From: an uncultured Saprospiraceae bacterium
Lineage (GTDB): Bacteria > Bacteroidota > Bacteroidia > Chitinophagales > Saprospiraceae
DNA length: 9,524 nucleotides
Reading direction: 5' to 3'
Assembly (NCBI GenBank): GCA_937921525.1
Contig: CAKZUM010000214.1
Location: 1 to 9,524 of the forward strand
Part shown: piece after piece, positions 5,510 to 9,524 of the stretch
Numbering within the stretch: position 1 is the stretch's first letter
How the letters are laid out: each line of letters starts with the position of its first letter
Notes under the pieces: model-generated
The model's database searches: none
What the model was told of the DNA's origin: nothing
The model's input: only the letters and a program-made list of their open reading frames with translations
Made by a program: the position numbers and the translations under genes

Positions 5510-8172
5510 GACAAAGAAGGCAATATCGGCAAAGAATTTTGTTGCTTCAAACCATTATCCTCTGGGAAATCAAAATCCTCTACTCGATAAACGTAGTAGG
5601 GGTTTTTTCGATTATACAAATTGTAAACCCCTAGGTTTAAATGATGTTGTACCTGATCGCTTGCCCATTCAAAATAGAAACCCAAATCCAAACGATGATA
5701 AGCTGGTAAGCGATAACTATTGACCCTGCCAATTCTTTCAAGTACAGCAGCACCTTGTAGATTACTAAGCGGGGCAAAACGGGATGTAGTTGTGAGCAAA
5801 GAAATAGGTTGGCCAGAACCGTAGTTCCAGTTTATATTAAAAGCAGTCTTTTTATTTAATTGTTGTTGCAAATTAATTTTAATAGAGTGGGGGTGATTAT
5901 ATCGGAAAGAATAAGGCAAGCCATCGTTCAGAAATTCAAACTGTCTTTCAGATACGGAATAGGTATAATTTGCTTGTCCCGTTAATCGACCTTTTGTTTT
6001 AGCAATAGTGGTACTCCATCCATAACTTTTACCTGTACCTGTCGTAATTTCTTCTTCCCAAATCACTGGATCAATCTCTAAGAGGCTAGGTAAATTAGCA
6101 TCTTCAAGATAGCTAATAAGATGATCTAATTTTTTATAAAAAATATCTTGATTAATCTGCCAGCCTTTATTGGTTGTATAACTGAGATTCCAAGTGGCTT
6201 GCAAAGATTCTTGGGGGCGTACATTATTGGTAGAAGGGACCCATAAATCATTTGGGAAGCCACCCCCTGTGGTACTGATAATATGAAGGAATTGAGACAT
6301 CTTACTGCCTGATAAAGTAGTACTCCATTTGGGCAAAAAATTCCATTGGGCAGCAATCCTTGGTTGGGGCAACACATAAGTTTTATTGGAGGTAATGAAA
6401 GCTGCTAAATGTAGTCCAAGGGAGTAAGAGAACTGATCGGTTAAGCTAACTTTATCTTCTACGTAGGCATTTAATTCGGTAGCTTTAAAAATAGGAAGTT
6501 CATACAATTCTTCAAATATCTCACCAGTTTCTTCTAGGTCTTCTCCTATTGTCGTATCGTCAAAAACAGAGGAGGCTTCTCCTGACTCAAAAGAACGAAA
6601 TAATAAACCACCTCCGAACAGTAGATGATGATTCGGATTTGGATAGTACTCGAAATCGATTTTTAAACCTATATCTTTTATAGTAGACTTAAAAGTGGTG
6701 TAATAATATTCTTCTTCAATATCTCCTAAGAAATCATCAAAATAGTAAGTAAAATTTTCACTACCATATTTATAACTGCTATAGGTGAAAGTCGTATTTG
6801 AAAAGAGCTGTTCCCCAAATAAATGATTCCACCGCAAGGCTGCTATTTGATTCCCCCAATTTATGTTTTGTTCATATTCGTTGTCGGAAAAATAATCGGG
6901 ATCGTCTATTACATAAGAATTAAAATCTTCAAAATCATCTTGACCAGTATAGAAGCTAAGAAATAATTGATCTTTGTTGGAGAGTCGATGATGTAGCTTG
7001 GCATTTAAGTCAAAAAAGTAATAGCCGATTGCGCCATTTTCGCCAATTTTTGCTCTACTCTTAGTAGTTCTATTTCGTAAATAGGAATCAAGATGCGTTC
7101 GTCTAAATGCAATTAATAATCCAGTAGTATCTTTTTTTAAAGGACCTTCTACAATGAGTTTGGAAGCAAGCGTTCCTATTTCTGCTTCGCCTTTCCATTC
7201 TTTGGTATTTCCTTCTTTTACGCGTACATCTATTACAGAAGATAATCGACCGCCATACTTTGCAGAAAATCCATCTGTGAATAAAAGCGTGTTTTTAATA
7301 ATATGAGTATTGAAAATGGAAAATAAACCGAGCGTGTGGGAGGGGTTGTATATTGGTACGCCATCCAATAAGAATAGATTTTGATCTGCATCACCGCCCC
7401 TAACATTCAAGCCGCCAATACCATCGGAACCACTTTGTATATTTGCTTTGGTGCTGAGGTATTGCATTAGATCTGCTTCTCCACCAAGTGAGATATTCGT
7501 TTTTATGTTTTGTAGATTAATAGCGGTACCTGTATTCAAATTGAGGTGTGCTTGACCTTTTGTAAAATCCGCTGCATTGACAATAATTTCTTTTAAGGTA
7601 ATAGACGGGGCAAGCTTTAGAGAAATGCTTTTATTCTTATTTAAAACCACTATCTTAATACTGGATTGATACCCCAAATAAGAGGAATGCAATTCGACCT
7701 CTCCCTCAGGAATTTTTAAACTAAAAAATCCATAATCATTACTCGTGGTGCCTTTGCCAGAATAGGCTTCCCAAATCGTAGCGGCGATTAATCGTTCCCC
7801 TGTTACGGCATCTTCAATATACCCACTGATGGTATATCGTTTTGGCGGTCTTTGGTATAATAATAAATGCTCGCCATCCATTTTAAAAGCTACATCTGTA
7901 TTGACCAAGCATTGTTGCAATACATATTGAAGGCTTTTATTTTTAACCGCCAAACTAATTTTTTGATCTTGACTAAAGAGGCGAGGGTGGAAAGCAATAT
8001 TAATATTTGCAGCTTCACTTAGATCAATGAGGGCATCTGAAATGGGCGTGTCGGAGGTTTCAAAGTCTACTTTTTTTGATAAAATAGATTGTCCTGAAAG
8101 AAAGATTACGAGGTGCATTGCCACAAAAAAAGTCACTACTCGATGCGCAATCGGGTAGTGACTTTTTTTCAT
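5491..8172 (-). CDS. TonB-dependent outer-membrane receptor with STN signalling domain (FecA-like architecture)
   Basis: This is an outer-membrane transporter that takes up a bound ligand using TonB energy and, through its STN domain, signals to FecR. I choose the ATG at 8172 (893 residues) because it gives a signal peptide (MKKSHYP, hydrophobic 12-25, SGQS near 27). The frame stays open to an ATG at 8259, which would add 29 non-signal-like residues and overlap fecR by 41 bp. Domains from 8172: STN about 36-108 (DALIDLSEAANINIAFHPRL); carboxypeptidase-regulatory-like domain about 113-189 (ISGYIEDAVTGERL, SSYLGYQ); plug about 215-320 with NVRGGDADQNLFLLDGVP; then a 22-strand-type barrel ending in an aromatic residue (SYRVVF). 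Length fits the family. It follows the fecR-like gene with a 46-nt gap. No SusD-like partner is adjacent, so a glycan utilisation locus is not indicated. The ligand (siderophore, iron chelate or other) cannot be told from sequence. Confidence 0.9.
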   Translation of the reverse strand: MKKSHYPIAHRVVTFFVAMHLVIFLSGQSILSKKVDFETSDTPISDALIDLSEAANINIAFHPRLFSQDQKISLAVKNKSLQYVLQQCLVNTDVAFKMDGEHLLLYQRPPKRYTISGYIEDAVTGERLIAATIWEAYSGKGTTSNDYGFFSLKIPEGEVELHSSYLGYQSSIKIVVLNKNKSISLKLAPSITLKEIIVNAADFTKGQAHLNLNTGTAINLQNIKTNISLGGEADLMQYLSTKANIQSGSDGIGGLNVRGGDADQNLFLLDGVPIYNPSHTLGLFSIFNTHIIKNTLLFTDGFSAKYGGRLSSVIDVRVKEGNTKEWKGEAEIGTLASKLIVEGPLKKDTTGLLIAFRRTHLDSYLRNRTTKSRAKIGENGAIGYYFFDLNAKLHHRLSNKDQLFLSFYTGQDDFEDFNSYVIDDPDYFSDNEYEQNINWGNQIAALRWNHLFGEQLFSNTTFTYSSYKYGSENFTYYFDDFLGDIEEEYYYTTFKSTIKDIGLKIDFEYYPNPNHHLLFGGGLLFRSFESGEASSVFDDTTIGEDLEETGEIFEELYELPIFKATELNAYVEDKVSLTDQFSYSLGLHLAAFITSNKTYVLPQPRIAAQWNFLPKWSTTLSGSKMSQFLHIISTTGGGFPNDLWVPSTNNVRPQESLQATWNLSYTTNKGWQINQDIFYKKLDHLISYLEDANLPSLLEIDPVIWEEEITTGTGKSYGWSTTIAKTKGRLTGQANYTYSVSERQFEFLNDGLPYSFRYNHPHSIKINLQQQLNKKTAFNINWNYGSGQPISLLTTTSRFAPLSNLQGAAVLERIGRVNSYRLPAYHRLDLGFYFEWASDQVQHHLNLGVYNLYNRKNPYYVYRVEDFDFPEDNGLKQQNSLPILPSLSYRVVF
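8125..8169 (-). promoter_or_regulatory. Terminator-like hairpin at codons 2-16 of the receptor gene
   Basis: Bases 8125-8139 are the exact reverse complement of 8155-8169 (15 bp). After one mismatch (C-A in the receptor mRNA), a further 4 bp pair (8141-8144 with 8150-8153) around a 5-nt loop. On the mRNA strand it begins at the base after the preferred AUG, has the stem GTCACTAC/GTAGTGAC, and ends in seven U. It thus has the form of an intrinsic terminator within coding sequence. It could attenuate transcription between fecR and the receptor, or control translation by burying the first codons. Confidence 0.6.
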
Positions 8173-8218
8173 AGGAGAAGAAGAACTACATGCTGTAGTG
8201 TTATAATCTACTTTTTTT

Positions 8219-9229
8219 TTATTTGCAAACGCCTTTACTAAGTTCATACGTGGAAGCATCTATTTCTTTTAATTCCATACGATACAAACTCACCATATAG
8301 TCATATACTTTTTTGGGAGTTGTATCTGTAAATCTAGCGGTAACTAAGCAATTATTCATATTTTCAGAAGTAATAATTGTCTTTATGCCAAATTGCTGTT
8401 CTAAATCAGTGACTATGCTTTGTAAGGGTGCGCTTTTGTAGCTCAAAATCTTACTTTTCCAAGCACTAGCATTCTTATTATTTACCTTGTTTTCTGTTAG
8501 TTGTTGCGTACTAGAATTATAGACGCCCACTTCATTTTTAGTCAAAATAACAGATTTGTCAATAGTAAGACTACTCAGTTCCACTTTTCCTTCCTCTACA
8601 CTTACCTTGGTCTTTTTTTCGCCAGCTAAATGTCGAATATTAAATACCGTTCCCAATACCCGCACTTTTGTCTCCTCCATCATCACCTCAAAAGGTCTGT
8701 TAGGGTCAGATTCTACTTCAAAATAGGCTTCCCCTGTTAATTCGACCTGTCTTTTGCCACCTGTAAAGGCAGTCGGATACCTCAATTGAGAGTTTTCATT
8801 CAGATTGATCGTTGTTCCATCCGACAATTGGATCGCTTTCGTTTCTCCCATACTCGTTTGCGCGAGGGTCATCGGTACATTTGAAGGCTGAAAAATCCAC
8901 CATGCTGCCAATAAAGGGATAGCAATCGCTGCCGCAATAGATAATTTTCGTCTCCAACTATTGATCGGTCGAACTATCGCCTCTTGCGGGGCATTTGCTG
9001 TCTTATGCGCCTGCATTCGTTTCTTAAAACCCTGAAAATCCTTCTTGGCATCTACAGAAATAGGAGGCAATATTTTTTTGCTCAATTGCCAGTTCTCCTC
9101 AATTTGTTGTTGCAGCTGCGCATTTTCGGGCTGCGCCGCCGTCCAACCTTCCAAGGATTTCTGCTCCGTAGGAGAGAGCTCCTTTTTGAGTTTTTTATAG
9201 ATTAGTGTTATGTAATTGTCTTGATCCAT
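8219..9229 (-). CDS. FecR-family anti-sigma factor with DUF4974 C-terminal domain
   Basis: The product has 336 residues and is an inner-membrane anti-sigma regulator of cell-surface signalling. Residues 1-95 form the cytoplasmic part, with a short helical N-terminus (YKKLKKELSPTEQKSLEGW) that would hold the ECF sigma factor. A single membrane helix follows (about 96-113, RRKLSIAAAIAIPLLAAWW). The FecR domain spans about 120-218 and includes the hallmark motifs LSDGTTINLNENSQLRYP, GEAYFEV and VRVLGTVFNIR, then VEEGKVEL. The C-terminal DUF4974 domain (about 262-331, with LQSIVTDLEQQFGI) would lie in the periplasm and meet the STN domain of the receptor encoded next. The two genes are co-oriented, 46 nt apart with the preferred receptor start. 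The matching sigma gene is not in the window. The start at 9229 is well placed for family length. Confidence 0.93.
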   Translation of the reverse strand: MDQDNYITLIYKKLKKELSPTEQKSLEGWTAAQPENAQLQQQIEENWQLSKKILPPISVDAKKDFQGFKKRMQAHKTANAPQEAIVRPINSWRRKLSIAAAIAIPLLAAWWIFQPSNVPMTLAQTSMGETKAIQLSDGTTINLNENSQLRYPTAFTGGKRQVELTGEAYFEVESDPNRPFEVMMEETKVRVLGTVFNIRHLAGEKKTKVSVEEGKVELSSLTIDKSVILTKNEVGVYNSSTQQLTENKVNNKNASAWKSKILSYKSAPLQSIVTDLEQQFGIKTIITSENMNNCLVTARFTDTTPKKVYDYMVSLYRMELKEIDASTYELSKGVCK

Positions 9230-9262
9230 CGCTAGATTTTAAAGTAATTGTGTGTTGTTTTT

Positions 9263-9291
9263 GAATGCGCAAATTAGAGCTTTGCTCATTC
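9263..9291 (-). promoter_or_regulatory. Dyad upstream of fecR
   Basis: GAATGCGCAAA (9263-9273) is the reverse complement of 9281-9291 except for one position. That makes an 11-bp stem with a 7-nt spacer, 34 nt before the fecR start. A smaller nested stem, GAGC/GCTC (9277-9280 with 9284-9287), overlaps it. It could be an operator or a leader hairpin. No consensus -33/-7 promoter could be fixed next to it. Confidence 0.35.
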
Positions 9292-9392
9292 TATATTACT
9301 TATAGGACGAAATTTTTATATCTATCCCCTATGTTTTGGAGAAATTTTTCTTTTTTCTGCGTTTACTTGTAATTACTTGAATTATAGGTGAA

Positions 9393-9485
9393 ATGCTCTT
9401 TTATTTTCGTTGGCTTATTGTTTCTATTCTTGCTTTATATATCCTTTTTCTTTTTTCATTGAAAAAAAAGAAACAAAAATTCTAG
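9393..9485 (+). CDS. Possible 30-aa single-helix membrane microprotein
   Basis: The ATG at 9393 opens a 30-codon frame ending in TAG at 9483-9485. The product MLFYFRWLIVSILALYILFL continues to a lysine-rich tail (KKKKQKF). It reads as one membrane helix with a positive C-terminal end. TAGGTGAA sits just before the ATG. Against it: the DNA is T-rich then A-rich, which yields Phe/Leu/Ile then Lys by chance, and the size is below the level at which composition is informative. It is divergent to fecR, and a stem-loop begins at the last base of its stop codon. Function unknown. Confidence 0.22.
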   Translation: MLFYFRWLIVSILALYILFLFSLKKKKQKF

Positions 9486-9514
9486 TTAAAAATAATCCCT
9501 CCGGTATTTTTAAC
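9485..9514. terminator. 10-bp AT-rich stem-loop near the right edge
   Basis: GTTAAAAATA (9485-9494) pairs perfectly with 9505-9514 across a 10-nt loop (ATCCCTCCGG). It could end transcription of a gene beyond the right edge on the minus strand (perhaps the sigma gene) or of the small plus-strand ORF. The stem is weak, and the GC-rich bases just after it (GGGCCC) may belong to a larger structure cut by the window edge. Confidence 0.35.
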
Positions 9515-9524
9515 GGGCCCTCGC

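Noticed and set aside
5491..8172. SusC-type glycan transporter in a polysaccharide utilisation locus
   Set aside because: No SusD-like gene or glycan-active enzyme is adjacent; the STN domain with FecR fits cell-surface signalling generally.
8173..8259. N-terminal 29-residue extension of the receptor from the ATG at 8259
   Set aside because: It would overlap fecR by 41 bp and place a polar Lys/Ser-rich stretch before a good signal peptide that starts at 8172. It remains possible.
8984..9205. 73-codon plus-strand frame opposite the fecR N-terminal part
   Set aside because: Antisense shadow of a well-recognised FecR coding region.

Overview
The window looks like a chromosomal segment of an AT-rich member of the Bacteroidota. 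The evidence is a FecR/DUF4974 anti-sigma protein followed by an STN-bearing TonB-dependent receptor, secreted multidomain proteins typical of marine and activated-sludge members of this phylum, lipoprotein signal peptides, and A-rich sequence rather than Shine-Dalgarno sites before most starts. A Saprospiria-like origin is plausible, but this is inference. There are no tRNA, rRNA, CRISPR, integrase or transposase genes.

Left part (1-2431, minus strand): a 757-residue secreted protein with a YWTD-type beta-propeller, an ASH/choice-of-anchor D domain, two almost identical 97-residue cysteine-containing repeats, and a C-terminal IPTL-CTERM-like sorting tail. A 14-bp stem-loop lies beyond its 3' end. 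A gene-free stretch of about 550 bp separates it from the next gene.

Middle (2980-5509, plus strand): a lipoprotein zinc metalloprotease of the M43 (pappalysin/cytophagalysin) family, with a Pro/Thr then Asp/Glu linker and a C-terminal beta-sandwich-like domain. After it come about 370 bp that hold an unusually dense set of palindromes and inverted repeats: a 38-bp perfect palindrome, a pair of 39-nt inverted arms, a 15-bp hairpin and 17-nt direct repeats. Then comes a small DUF6438-like lipoprotein.

Right part (5491-9229, minus strand): a two-gene unit in the order fecR-like anti-sigma gene, then TonB-dependent receptor. This is a cell-surface signalling arrangement: the receptor's periplasmic STN domain would report ligand binding to FecR, which would control an ECF sigma factor. 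No sigma gene is inside the window; it may lie just past the right edge. The receptor's most likely start is followed directly by a long terminator-like hairpin that lies inside the first coding codons. This is the most striking regulatory signal here. The receptor gene converges on the DUF6438-like lipoprotein gene and their 3' ends overlap by 19 bp.

Right edge (9230-9524): AT-rich non-coding sequence with two dyads and a possible 30-codon membrane microprotein ORF. No complete new defence or mobile system is visible. The novelty is mainly in the structured non-coding DNA.
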